From assembly GCF_000271485.2 (NCBI RefSeq), contig NZ_AKVN02000001.1, positions 3,249,501-3,313,500 on the forward strand: a stretch of 64,000 nucleotides of DNA, given 5' to 3'. This stretch comes from Pelosinus fermentans DSM 17108. Lineage in GTDB: Bacteria > Bacillota > Negativicutes > DSM-13327. Positions 54,870 to 63,647 of this stretch are shown one piece after another. A model generated the notes under the pieces. That model saw nothing but the letters and a program-made list of their open reading frames with translations. It searched no databases and was not told the origin of the DNA. The stretch's first letter is position 1; each line of letters begins with the position of its first letter. Position numbers and translations under genes: made by a program.

Positions 54870-55871
54870 TCATTGATATGGCTTTGCGGTCCCCATTGCT
54901 TGGCTTGGTCGATTCAGTCCCTTGGCTGCACTGCTGTCTTTTTTTGCTCTTCTATACTGATCAAAAAACACAGCACTAACAATAACGGCACCAATCACAA
55001 TTTGCTGCAGAAAAGGCGAAACATTCAGAAGATTTAAGCCATTGCGCAGCATCCCAATCAGAACCGCTCCCATAAGTGTACCGCCAATAGATCCCTCACC
55101 GCCATTTAAACTGGTACCGCCAATGATAACGGCAGCGATGGCATCCAGTTCATAGCCGATTCCTGCAATAGGCTGTGCAGCATTCAAACGACCAGTCAAA
55201 ATGACAGCACCAATACCGCATGCTATGCCGCAAATGATATAGGCCCATGTTTCTACATACTTCACATTAATTCCCGATAAACGAGCAGCTTCTTTATTTC
55301 CTCCAATAGCGTAAATGTGACGGCCAAATTTAGTATAATTTAAAATAAAGATCGCAATCACTACAATAACAAGAGCATAAATGACGGGAATCGGAATACT
55401 CATCAGATTTCCAGCACTTATGAAACGAAATTCACTAGGAAACATATGTATTGTCTGCCCGTTTGTAATAAATAAGGCGGCTCCTCTTGCCACACTCATC
55501 ATACCCAGGGTTGCAATGAATGCTGGAATTTTAAGTTTGGCAATCAATATTCCATTCATAAAGCCTAGTAAACCACCAACTAAAATTCCACTCAGTATCG
55601 GTATACCAATACCAATATCTAAATGTAACGTTAAGCCGATTATGACACTGGAAAATGCCGTCAGCGGTCCTACGGATAAATCAATGCCAGAGGTGAGGAT
55701 AACAAAAGTCATGCCGACGGCAATAATCGTTGAAATCGAAACTTGCAGCAAAATGTTGAGTAGATTGGCAATATCCAGGAAATGAGGACTGCTGACTGAC
55801 AAAAATATAAACAATGCGACAATTGCAATTCCGATTCCGAATCGATCTGCAATCTTATGAAACATTTCCAA
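54870..55871 (-). CDS. rbsC: Ribose ABC transporter permease
   Basis: A 333-residue membrane permease with about eight to ten helices of the BPD_transp_2 family. Signatures are ILTSGIDLSVGPLTAFSS, FIATLGMMSVARG, YAIGGNKEAARLSGINV and the C-terminal GGEGSIGGTLMGAVLIG. It overlaps rbsA by 17 bases and forms the ribose channel. Confidence 0.94.
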   Translation of the reverse strand: MEMFHKIADRFGIGIAIVALFIFLSVSSPHFLDIANLLNILLQVSISTIIAVGMTFVILTSGIDLSVGPLTAFSSVIIGLTLHLDIGIGIPILSGILVGGLLGFMNGILIAKLKIPAFIATLGMMSVARGAALFITNGQTIHMFPSEFRFISAGNLMSIPIPVIYALVIVVIAIFILNYTKFGRHIYAIGGNKEAARLSGINVKYVETWAYIICGIACGIGAVILTGRLNAAQPIAGIGYELDAIAAVIIGGTSLNGGEGSIGGTLMGAVLIGMLRNGLNLLNVSPFLQQIVIGAVIVSAVFFDQYRRAKKDSSAAKGLNRPSQAMGTAKPYQ

Positions 55872-57366
55872 CGCCCCCTAACATCAATGGCATAATTCCT
55901 TCCTGGGTAATCGTACCATCATTTTCAAATTCACCAGCAATTCTTCCCTGATTCATTACGATAACCCGATTACTGACTCTAATAATTTCAGGTAAATCCG
56001 AGGACACCATAATAATGCTTTTGCCCAACTGAGCTAACCCATTTATCAATTTATAAATTTCAGCCCTTGCTCCTACATCGATCCCCCGGGTCGGCTCATC
56101 AAAAATTAATATTTGACAATCTGTCAAAAGCCACTTTCCGATGATCACCTTTTGCTGATTTCCCCCGCTTAAAAACTTCACCAATTTATGAATAGAATCG
56201 GTAGCTACATTTAAAGCTTGTACGCTATTCTTAGCCTCCAATTGTTCTTTCTTGCGACTAAGGAAAAAGCCATTGCACACTCTGGGCAAATTTGCCATGG
56301 TAATATTTTGATCAATCCCCATGCTAAGTACTAACCCATCTCTCTTCCGATCTTCACTGAGATAGCCAATACCATAAGCAATCGCCTCCATTGGAGAAGG
56401 AATTTCCACCTGGACTCCCTGAAGCAATATTTTGCCCCCATCCATTTTTTCTGCACCAAAGAGCAGTCTCATCAGCTCACTCCTGCCAGCACCAACCAAA
56501 CCCGCGAATCCCAAAATTTCACCCTTTCTTAAAATAAAGCTGGCGTTTTGTACAACATTACCCCAGCTAATATTTTTCACTTCCAGCAAGACCTCACCAA
56601 TATGATCCCTGACTGGTTTATCCATTTTTTCTAATGTCCGTCCCACCATCATCGCAATCAATTGATCAATTGTCACATCTTTCATATTGACAGTTCCTAT
56701 ATCCTGACCATCTCGCATGACAGTGATGCGATCTACAATTTCACTAAGTTCCTGCAGTCGATGAGAAATGTAAATAATCGCCACACCTTGGCTTTTTAGC
56801 TTGCGAATGATCCGAAACAATTCATGGGTATCCTTGTCACTAATCGAGGAAGTTGGCTCATCCATGATGATAATTTGACGTTTTTTCACTAATGACCGGG
56901 CAATTTCTACCATTTGCTGCTGGGCTGTACTCATTTCCTTAACCAGTCTTTTGGGATTGATGTCGATATTCATTTCACGAAAGATTTCTTCTGCCTGCTT
57001 TTCCATTTTTTCTTTATCAACTATATAGAAGGGAGATTTAACAATTTCTTCTCCCAAAAAAATGTTTTCTGCCACACTCATTCCCGGGATTAAACTCATT
57101 TCCTGATAAATCGTGCTAATGCCAAGATCACGAGAAATGTGAGCATCTTTAATGTCTACTTCTTTACCGTGCAATAGAACTGTACCGCTGTCTTTTTGAT
57201 GGGCGCCGCTCATAATTTTAATCAAGGTCGATTTACCTGCTCCATTTTCTCCTAATAAGCAATGAACTTCTCCTTTACGGAGTTCAAAGTTAATATCATT
57301 CAAAGCCTGCACTCCAGGAAAAGCCTTATTGATATTCTGCATACGTAAAATAACTTCATGGTCCAT
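55855..57366 (-). CDS. rbsA: Ribose ABC transporter ATPase
   Basis: A 503-residue double ATPase. The N-terminal cassette has a full Walker A, LLGENGAGKSTLIKIM, and the helper MSTAQQQMVEIARSL. The second cassette has a modified Walker A (GLVGAGRSELMRLLFG) and signature LSGGNQQKVIIGKWL, the normal asymmetry of sugar ATPases. The ATG at 57366 is favoured, with GGGGG about 11 bases upstream; the GTG at 57378 overlaps that site. It is followed by rbsC. Confidence 0.94.
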   Translation of the reverse strand: MDHEVILRMQNINKAFPGVQALNDINFELRKGEVHCLLGENGAGKSTLIKIMSGAHQKDSGTVLLHGKEVDIKDAHISRDLGISTIYQEMSLIPGMSVAENIFLGEEIVKSPFYIVDKEKMEKQAEEIFREMNIDINPKRLVKEMSTAQQQMVEIARSLVKKRQIIIMDEPTSSISDKDTHELFRIIRKLKSQGVAIIYISHRLQELSEIVDRITVMRDGQDIGTVNMKDVTIDQLIAMMVGRTLEKMDKPVRDHIGEVLLEVKNISWGNVVQNASFILRKGEILGFAGLVGAGRSELMRLLFGAEKMDGGKILLQGVQVEIPSPMEAIAYGIGYLSEDRKRDGLVLSMGIDQNITMANLPRVCNGFFLSRKKEQLEAKNSVQALNVATDSIHKLVKFLSGGNQQKVIIGKWLLTDCQILIFDEPTRGIDVGARAEIYKLINGLAQLGKSIIMVSSDLPEIIRVSNRVIVMNQGRIAGEFENDGTITQEGIMPLMLGGVGNVS

Positions 57367-57384
57367 ACCGTAAATCACCCCCAG

Positions 57385-57780
57385 TTAAAAGTTGACACCT
57401 GAATGCAGTATAATGTTGGCGTAAGGGGTACACTCACCAGTGCGAATCACAGCAACTGCTTTCTGATTCTTTTTCTTAAACTCCTCGTGACTGCATCGAT
57501 GAATAGGCACAGCCCCTAACAGTGCCTTCACCCCCTCATACATCTTAGGGCTGACAGCTTCCATCTCATTGGCTATCACCGCACTCTCTACTTCTAGTTC
57601 TTGCAATACTACACAGAGCGTTTCTAAAAATCCTGGGATACCAGGAGTCAAGGCGATATCAATCCGCCGTATTCCTTGCGGTATTGGCAATCCACAGTCT
57701 CCAATAACTAACTGATCTCCGTGTCCCATACCAGCAATCACTTCGCTGATCCCTTGATTTAATACTCCAATTTTCTTCAC
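57385..57780 (-). CDS. rbsD: D-ribose pyranase
   Basis: RbsD interconverts pyranose and furanose forms of ribose so RbsK can phosphorylate it. The 131-residue protein contains GMGHGDQLVIGDCGLPIP with the catalytic His and ends FKKKNQKAVAVIRTGE then PYANIILHSGV. Its GTG start overlaps the rbsK stop by 4 bases. Confidence 0.95.
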   Translation of the reverse strand: MKKIGVLNQGISEVIAGMGHGDQLVIGDCGLPIPQGIRRIDIALTPGIPGFLETLCVVLQELEVESAVIANEMEAVSPKMYEGVKALLGAVPIHRCSHEEFKKKNQKAVAVIRTGECTPYANIILHSGVNF

Positions 57781-58706
57781 TGCTGTCCCCCCTGTTTACG
57801 AATAAACGCGTCCACTTCATCTCGCCAAGGCAATGATGGCTGGGCTCCGGCCTTCGTCACTGCTATAGCCGCTACAGCTGCTGCAAATTTTGCACTTTCC
57901 AGTACTGTTTTCCCCTCTGCTAAGGCAGTAGCTAATGCGCCGACATAGGCATCTCCAGCAGCAGTCGTATCTACTGCGTCTACCTTATAGGGGAGTATCT
58001 GCTGCTTCTGTTCTACGGTACAGCATAAGGCCCCTTTATTCCCTAACGTAATAATGACGGCTGCTGCGCCCCTGTCTAACAGTATTTGTGCCGCTTCATC
58101 TTCTGCGCCAGCTTTTCCGCCCGTAAGCACTGATGCTTCGGTCTCATTGGGAATCAGAATATCGATCGTGGATAAGAGTTCCTCTGAAATCAAACGGGCT
58201 GGTGCAGGATTCAAAATGGTAGTCCATCCTTTCCCCCTGGCAGCCTTAATTGTATATTCCACGATTGTTTCTGGTATTTCATTCTGTACAAGAAGAATTC
58301 CAGGCACTTCTGCCGCTTCCAATGCTGAATCTATGTCTTGCTGGCAGCATGCGTAATTAGCTCCCGGCACTACCACGATGGAATTGGCTCCCCTTTGATC
58401 CACTGTAATTAATGCTGTACCAGTAGAAGTTTCAGCTGAAGCTATATAGGAAGTAGCTACTCCGCTTTGTGAAAGACTGCACCGTAACCTTTCACCAAAT
58501 TCATCCCGTCCGACAGCTCCTACCATTGTTACCTTCGATCCCAATTTAGCCGCAGTCACCGCTTGGTTCCCGCCCTTGCCGCCAGGAAAGGTTGTAAACG
58601 TTTTCCCGAAAATAGTTTCACCCTTTTGGGGCAGCTCCGCAACGGTTACCACTAAATCCATATTTAGGCTGCCCACAACCAGTATTGGTTTTGTCAATGT
58701 GCTCAT
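57777..58706 (-). CDS. rbsK: Ribokinase
   Basis: A 309-residue PfkB-family kinase making ribose 5-phosphate, which feeds PRPP and so the purine pathway encoded nearby. It has VVGSLNMDLVVTVAELP, FPGGKGGNQAVTAAKLG and the anion hole DTTAAGDAYVGAL with catalytic Asp. It overlaps both rbsR and rbsD by 4 bases. Confidence 0.95.
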   Translation of the reverse strand: MSTLTKPILVVGSLNMDLVVTVAELPQKGETIFGKTFTTFPGGKGGNQAVTAAKLGSKVTMVGAVGRDEFGERLRCSLSQSGVATSYIASAETSTGTALITVDQRGANSIVVVPGANYACCQQDIDSALEAAEVPGILLVQNEIPETIVEYTIKAARGKGWTTILNPAPARLISEELLSTIDILIPNETEASVLTGGKAGAEDEAAQILLDRGAAAVIITLGNKGALCCTVEQKQQILPYKVDAVDTTAAGDAYVGALATALAEGKTVLESAKFAAAVAAIAVTKAGAQPSLPWRDEVDAFIRKQGGQQ

Positions 58707-59740
58707 TTTGATTCCTCCAAACCACCTGAAGATTGACGAATCATCAGTTCAGGTACAAATATCTTTTCATACGAACTGCTTCGTTCACCTGTAATATGCT
58801 CTACCAAAAGCTTTATCGCATATTGTCCCATCTCATATACAGGCTGCCGAATCGTAGTTAATAACGGTTTATACCATGTCGCCAATCGTATATCATCAAA
58901 ACCAACAACGGCTACATCCTCTGGTACCCGGATGCCATACTTGTTCAAACATTCAATTGCACCGATGGCCATGATATCATTCGATGCAAAAATAGCATCG
59001 AATTGGTGGCGGCTCAATAACAGATTCTCCGCTGCAGCATAACCGCTCTCATAGGTAAAGGCACCAATAAACGCCAACTTTTTGTCATACTGAATGCTAT
59101 AGTGAAGAAGGGCATCCTGATAACCACTTGCCCGATCAGCTCCTGAAGAAAGTTTTGGAGATCCGCTAATAAAGGCAATCCGCCGCTTACCTTTCTCAAT
59201 TAAATGCTTGGTAGCCATAAAGGCCCCTAAACGATTATCCGTACTAACACCACTGGCCTTCATTCCCTCTACTCTCCGATCCAGCAAAACAACAGGAATG
59301 CCTAATGAATCTAACAACGCAATATTTTTTTTGTTGTCAACACTTTCAGTAAATGCTATACCATCCACACGTTTACTATACAAAAACTGAATGTATTTTT
59401 TCTCTTCGTCTGTTTTTCCATCGGTATTACACAAGATAACAGCATAATTATGTATTTTAGCCGCATCCTGAACCCCCCTAACCAACGCAGGAAAAAAAGG
59501 ATTTTCGATATCCGGAATAATAAGACCAATACTACGAGATTCTTTTATCTTTAACGCTCTTGCCACATCATTTGGCTGATATTGCAATTCTTTGGCTGCT
59601 AGCAAAACACGCTCTGCTAACAATGGTGAAACTCGGTCTTTTCCATTCAAGATTCGCGACACTGTTGCAATGGAAACTTCGGCCCTTTTCGCGACATCTT
59701 TAATTGTTACATTTCTAATGTTTTCTTTATCATATGCCAT
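58703..59740 (-). CDS. rbsR: LacI-family ribose operon repressor
   Basis: A 345-residue regulator with a LacI helix-turn-helix (TIKDVAKRAEVSIATVSRIL, about 11-30) and a periplasmic-binding-like ligand domain (about 65-335; IPDIENPFFPALVRGVQ, FASNDIMAIGAIE, VVGFDDIRLATWYKP). It heads the operon. A perfect LacI-type palindrome lies in its leader, so it probably represses the operon and itself until ribose is present. Two adjacent ATGs exist; the second (59740) is better spaced from AGGAG. Confidence 0.92.
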   Translation of the reverse strand: MAYDKENIRNVTIKDVAKRAEVSIATVSRILNGKDRVSPLLAERVLLAAKELQYQPNDVARALKIKESRSIGLIIPDIENPFFPALVRGVQDAAKIHNYAVILCNTDGKTDEEKKYIQFLYSKRVDGIAFTESVDNKKNIALLDSLGIPVVLLDRRVEGMKASGVSTDNRLGAFMATKHLIEKGKRRIAFISGSPKLSSGADRASGYQDALLHYSIQYDKKLAFIGAFTYESGYAAAENLLLSRHQFDAIFASNDIMAIGAIECLNKYGIRVPEDVAVVGFDDIRLATWYKPLLTTIRQPVYEMGQYAIKLLVEHITGERSSSYEKIFVPELMIRQSSGGLEESK

Positions 59741-59765
59741 CATAAACTCCTAACCAGTTATCCTT

Positions 59766-59777
59766 GTAAACGTTTAC
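59766..59777 (-). promoter_or_regulatory. RbsR operator
   Basis: GTAAACGTTTAC is a perfect 12-bp palindrome with the central CG of LacI-family sites, 26 bases upstream of rbsR. RbsR is the likely binder; a CcpA-like cre role cannot be excluded. Confidence 0.75.
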
Positions 59778-59898
59778 TTCAGTCTTTCTATCTGATACAG
59801 TAAAACTCCTGCTTATTTCTATAAATTAATTGAAAATTTCGATTTATGTATTTTTTCAATTCCTAACTGGCGAACATAGTGAAGCAATGACAGATGCA

Positions 59899-59932
59899 AA
59901 AAAATCAGGAAAGCTTTTAACCTTCCTGATTT
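59899..59932 (-). terminator. Terminator of the DUF3006-MBL pair
   Basis: AAATCAGGAAGG / CTTTCCTGATTT on the minus strand followed by TTTTTGC. Its 5' arm overlaps the last codons of the DUF3006 gene. Confidence 0.8.
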
Positions 59933-60144
59933 CTTTCCAGTATTTCTTTTAATAATCGTTCTGCTTCTGCCTTAGCTGCTATTGTTGCCTCACCATCTAT
60001 CTGCAGCTCCATGGTTATGAAATCCCCTTCTTGAGCTTCACTTGGCAAACTCTGGCGGGGCCATACGACTTGAACTTCCTCATCACCTAACATCAATACT
60101 GCTTTTTTCCCTTCAAAGCGATCGATTACAGCTAAGACCTTCAT
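59917..60144 (-). CDS. DUF3006-domain protein
   Basis: A 75-residue protein of the DUF3006 family. The N-terminal VLAVIDRFEGKKAVLML is the family signature, followed by WPRQSLPSEAQEGDFITM and a helical acidic tail. Its function is unknown. The gene lies 3 bases after an MBL-fold hydrolase, and this pairing is common in Firmicutes, so the two probably work together. Confidence 0.88.
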   Translation of the reverse strand: MKVLAVIDRFEGKKAVLMLGDEEVQVVWPRQSLPSEAQEGDFITMELQIDGEATIAAKAEAERLLKEILERNQEG

Positions 60145-60147
60145 TTG

Positions 60148-61020
60148 TTACCTCTCCTTTGTTATGGTATAGGTTGTACCATCGCTGTTGATTGTCACCG
60201 TACCATCTAAATCCGTACGATATATTTTCATTTTAGCCTCACCATATTTCTTTAATGTAGAAGGATGAGGATGATGATACTCATTATTCGCACCTACTGA
60301 AATAATGGCAGCCTCAGGATTTACGGCTTTTAAGAAGGAAAGGGATGAAGATGTATTGCTGCCATGATGTCCAGCTTTTAAAATCGTACTTTTCAGTTCT
60401 TTTTTATACTTTTTCCACATACGTTCTTCTGATTCCTTTTCTGCATCGCCTGTTAGCAACATGGAAAAATCATGATACACCAATTTTGCTACGATAGAGT
60501 TATTATTTAACTCTGAGTCTTTTATAAATGGTTTTTCTGGTGCTAAAATTTTTAGTTTTACATCATTTGTAATAGCAATTTCTGTGCCGGCAGTTAGAAC
60601 TGAAAAAGGTATCTTCCTGCTTTGCACTAAAGATAAATATTTACGATACAATACCGTTGTCGTTGTTTGCCCGCTGTCATAAATTTGATTTACTTTAAAA
60701 TTATCTAAAATAGCCGACATCCCGCCCAAATGATCCGCATGAGGATGCGTAATAATCACCTTATCAATGGTTGTAATTCCTTCCTTTTTTATGTACGCTG
60801 CTAATTTTTCTTTCGTACCAGTATCTCCCGTATCAACCAGTACAGTTTGTCCTGCTGTCCGAATTAAAATAGCATCTCCTTGCCCAATATCTAACACCTT
60901 TACAGTCAGAGGAGAAGTTGTCTGTCCTTGACTGACATTTGCAACTCTGTCTTTAACACATCCTGCTGCTACCAGCATAGCAAGGGTTACCAGGAGCACC
61001 CCAAACCATTTACGTCCCAT
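60148..61020 (-). CDS. ComEC/Rec2-related MBL-fold metallohydrolase, lipoprotein
   Basis: A protein of about 290 residues with an N-terminal lipoprotein signal (lipobox VAAGC near residue 21) and a metallo-beta-lactamase domain resembling the C-terminal part of ComEC. Metal ligands are in HPHADHLGG (about 95-103), a further Asp in LLTGDAEKESE, and His in KAGHHGSNTS. It should act outside the membrane, possibly as a nuclease or phosphodiesterase. The second ATG (61020) is better spaced from AGGAGG than the first (61023). It is paired with DUF3006. Confidence 0.9.
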   Translation of the reverse strand: MGRKWFGVLLVTLAMLVAAGCVKDRVANVSQGQTTSPLTVKVLDIGQGDAILIRTAGQTVLVDTGDTGTKEKLAAYIKKEGITTIDKVIITHPHADHLGGMSAILDNFKVNQIYDSGQTTTTVLYRKYLSLVQSRKIPFSVLTAGTEIAITNDVKLKILAPEKPFIKDSELNNNSIVAKLVYHDFSMLLTGDAEKESEERMWKKYKKELKSTILKAGHHGSNTSSSLSFLKAVNPEAAIISVGANNEYHHPHPSTLKKYGEAKMKIYRTDLDGTVTINSDGTTYTITKER

Positions 61021-61086
61021 CATTTTACCTCCTAAAATAGTACCGCTCCTTCCTTGCAGACATAAGAACGCCTATCTCTCATAACT

Positions 61087-61113
61087 AAAAAGACTTGGTT
61101 TACACCAAGCCTT
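61087..61113 (-). terminator. Terminator of the ndoAI-ndoA pair
   Basis: AGGCTTGGT-GTAA-ACCAAGTCT (one wobble pair) followed by TTTTTAG on the minus strand. Confidence 0.85.
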
Positions 61114-61165
61114 AGCTGCATGCCGAAATGTTAAAAGAACCGTATCCTTATATGATACAAAAAAA

Positions 61166-61516
61166 TTATACCTCAACCAACCCTAAACTTACTTTAATTG
61201 ATTCATCAACCATAGACATGATATCTTCACTCAAATGAGAAACCTTTTCTTTTAAACGACGCTTATCAATGGTGCGCAGTTGTTCTAATAGAATCACAGA
61301 ATCTTTTTCCAAATTCGATTGTTTTGAGTTGATTTCCACATGAGTCGGCAGCTTAGCCTTCGAAATCTGCGAAGTAATGGCTACTACGATAATGGTCGGA
61401 CTATATTTATTACCAACATCATTTTGGATGACCAAAACGGGACGATGCCCTCCTTGTTCCGAACCCACTACCGGACTTAAATTGGCATAATAAATATCTC
61501 CACGTTTTACGACCAT
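61166..61516 (-). CDS. ndoA: Type II toxin endoribonuclease NdoA (MazF family)
   Basis: A 116-residue PemK/MazF ribonuclease. It begins [20 protein letters not shown] with [10 protein letters not shown], the conserved barrel and catalytic Arg region, and [18 protein letters not shown]. The Bacillus homologue cuts UACAU sites in single-stranded RNA. It lies 3 bases after its antitoxin gene. The chromosomal place near acpS and nnr is the ordinary Firmicutes location, so this is a core rather than acquired module. Confidence 0.95.
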   Translation of the reverse strand: MVVKRGDIYYANLSPVVGSEQGGHRPVLVIQNDVGNKYSPTIIVVAITSQISKAKLPTHVEINSKQSNLEKDSVILLEQLRTIDKRRLKEKVSHLSEDIMSMVDESIKVSLGLVEV

Positions 61517-61519
61517 CTT

Positions 61520-61792
61520 TTATTCACGCTCCGCCAGTAGGGTAGGCATTTCAAATAGATCTGCATCAGCTAGCAAGCCTTCCTCTGCTAATGTCAGATT
61601 AATCCCAGCCATCTCCTGATATCCCTTACGCATTTTATCATATATTTCCTTACGTCTACGCTCTTCAATACACAGTCGCATGGCATCACGCACAAATTGA
61701 CTACGGCTTAATTTTTCAATTGCAATAATACCATCTACTTCTTGAAGCAAGCTATTCGGGATACTAATCATAATACGCCTCAATTCTGCCAC
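61520..61792 (-). CDS. ndoAI: Ribbon-helix-helix antitoxin of NdoA (EndoAI family)
   Basis: A 90-residue antitoxin with an N-terminal ribbon-helix-helix (RRIMISIPNSLLQEVDGII, SRSQFVRDAMRLCI) and a C-terminal toxin-binding tail containing MRKGYQEMAGINLTLAEEGL, close in pattern to Bacillus EndoAI. The GTG at 61792 is chosen because GGGGGTG lies 5 bases upstream. It precedes ndoA by 3 bases and presumably autoregulates the pair. Confidence 0.93.
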   Translation of the reverse strand: MAELRRIMISIPNSLLQEVDGIIAIEKLSRSQFVRDAMRLCIEERRRKEIYDKMRKGYQEMAGINLTLAEEGLLADADLFEMPTLLAERE

Positions 61793-61882
61793 GCCTTCAC
61801 CCCCGCCAGTTAACACAACATTCATATAGATAGATTATAGTTTCTTTATATACAAATGTCAATTTTTTTATACACGATTTTA

Positions 61883-62062
61883 TCATCTGGCGAATGATGA
61901 CCGGCTGCGCAACATATTTAAATAACCAAAGACTTGACTCAATTGGAGTATTAACTCCATCTGATCATAGTCACACTTATCCACCGAAATTAGCCGCTCT
62001 ACCTGCTGTTTATCGAAAATGGGAGTCTTGAGCGACTTGTCATTGAATAACTCCACTATCAT
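61883..62062 (-). CDS. Candidate 59-residue small protein between nnr and ndoAI
   Basis: An open frame on the operon strand encodes a Leu/Gln-rich helical protein: MIVELFNDKSLKTPIFDKQQ at the start, VERLISVDKCDYDQMELILQ in the middle, and LSQVFGYLNMLRSR near the end. Composition looks like a real protein, but there is no clear ribosome site before the ATG at 62062. It fills the position where alr often lies in relatives. I do not recognise the family. Confidence 0.4.
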   Translation of the reverse strand: MIVELFNDKSLKTPIFDKQQVERLISVDKCDYDQMELILQLSQVFGYLNMLRSRSSFAR

Positions 62063-62092
62063 AAGTATGCATGAAACAAGAGAAATTTATGC

Positions 62093-63646
62093 CTAATCAT
62101 TTTCTTGAATACCAAATATTGCTGCTGGCAATGCCTTAATGATATCACTTGCGATCATACCAATCATTCCATTTCTGGCGACAATATCTCCAGCTAAACC
62201 GTGAATATACACACTAGCCAATGCTGCTTCGTGACTTGACAAGCCTTGGCCCACAAATCCTGCAATGATTCCAGTTAGCACATCACCAGCACCGCCAGTT
62301 GCCATACCAGCATTACCACTACTATTAATATATACTTCACCATCTGGAAATGCGACTATTGTACGTGCTCCTTTTAAAATAATAATACTTCCCCACTCAA
62401 TTGCCGCCTGACGGGCAATATATATGCGATCTTGATTGACCTCTTCGGCAGTTAAGCCGACAAGCCGCGCCATCTCTCCAGGGTGCGGCGTTAGTATCGG
62501 TACAGACTTAGCCTCGGTTAATAAAGAGGTATGGTCAATCAGTGCATTTAAGGCATCTGCATCAATTATTAAAGGCCTTTCAACTGTCGTAATCACACGG
62601 CGCACAAGTGACATGGTTTCTTCATGACGCCCTAGTCCAGGACCAATTACCACTACATCACTATGCAGGGAAAGTCTTTGAAGTTCAGGAAAAGACTCTT
62701 CTCCTAAAACACCTGGACTCACCTCAGCTAACGGACTGGTCATGACTTCTGTTACTTTCATTTCCATGATATCATGCAAGCTTTCAGCAATACCTAAATT
62801 TACTGTGCCTGCACCAGAGCGCATAGCAGCACTTGCCGACAGGGCAGCAGCACCTGTTAATCCTCTGGAACCTGCCACTATCAATACTTTGCCACAACTT
62901 CCTTTATGGGCATCAGGCTGTCTTTTGCCAAGCATGTTTGTCACATCGCCGCTGGTAATAAGATTCTGCTGAATTGCAATATTTTGTACCAATAATCTAG
63001 GAACACCAATATCAGCCACGTACAGTTCACCAACATAAAGAGCACCCGGATATAACAAAAGTCCTTGCTTTGGCAGAGCAAACGTAATGGTATAATTTGC
63101 TTTTACCGCTACACTCTGAATCTGGCCTGTATCGCCGTCAACACCTGTTGGTACATCTACGGCAATAATAACCTTATTCATTTTATTCATACATTCTACA
63201 ACCTGGACCATGTGCTCCCTAAGTTTACCAGTAAAGCCTGTCCCTAGCAGCGCATCTACCAGACAGTCCGTAAAGGTCATAGCAATTTTTACTTTATCCC
63301 AGTCGTGCTGATTGATTACTTCTAAAATATCAATTCCCATATTGGTAATGATTTGTAAATTCGTTAATGCATCACCAACTACAGCCGTTTTGCTGCCAAT
63401 TAAAAAAACTTTGACTTTCGCCCCTTGGTTATGAAGATGCCTAGCAACTACATAACCATCACCGCCATTATTTCCAGTACCAGCAAATACAGAAATCTTT
63501 TTATTATGTAAATTTCCTAGTATACTCTCAATTTGCCCAGCTACTTCTACGCCGGCATTCTCCATGAGAACAATACCAGGAATACCATATTCTTCGATTG
63601 CTGCCCTTTCTATATCTTTCATTTCAGCAACGGTTATTACTTTCAT
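62093..63646 (-). CDS. nnr: Bifunctional NAD(P)H-hydrate repair enzyme Nnr
   Basis: A 517-residue fusion. The N-terminal epimerase domain (YjeF_N, about 1-215) has GIPGIVLMENAG and FAGTGNNGGDGYVVARHL. The C-terminal ADP/ATP-dependent dehydratase (about 230-510) has KGSCGKVLIVAGSRGLTGAAA, VVIGPGLGRHEE, TPHPGEMARL and NAGMATGGAGDVLTG. Together they repair hydrated NADH and NADPH. The ATG at 63646 follows GGGGAGG; the longer frame overlaps acpS. Confidence 0.96.
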   Translation of the reverse strand: MKVITVAEMKDIERAAIEEYGIPGIVLMENAGVEVAGQIESILGNLHNKKISVFAGTGNNGGDGYVVARHLHNQGAKVKVFLIGSKTAVVGDALTNLQIITNMGIDILEVINQHDWDKVKIAMTFTDCLVDALLGTGFTGKLREHMVQVVECMNKMNKVIIAVDVPTGVDGDTGQIQSVAVKANYTITFALPKQGLLLYPGALYVGELYVADIGVPRLLVQNIAIQQNLITSGDVTNMLGKRQPDAHKGSCGKVLIVAGSRGLTGAAALSASAAMRSGAGTVNLGIAESLHDIMEMKVTEVMTSPLAEVSPGVLGEESFPELQRLSLHSDVVVIGPGLGRHEETMSLVRRVITTVERPLIIDADALNALIDHTSLLTEAKSVPILTPHPGEMARLVGLTAEEVNQDRIYIARQAAIEWGSIIILKGARTIVAFPDGEVYINSSGNAGMATGGAGDVLTGIIAGFVGQGLSSHEAALASVYIHGLAGDIVARNGMIGMIASDIIKALPAAIFGIQEND

Positions 63647-63647
63647 A

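Noticed and set aside
61166-61792. Horizontally acquired toxin-antitoxin island
   Set aside because: The ndoAI-ndoA pair sits beside nnr and acpS as in many Firmicutes chromosomes and has no flanking mobile sequences, so it is a core module.
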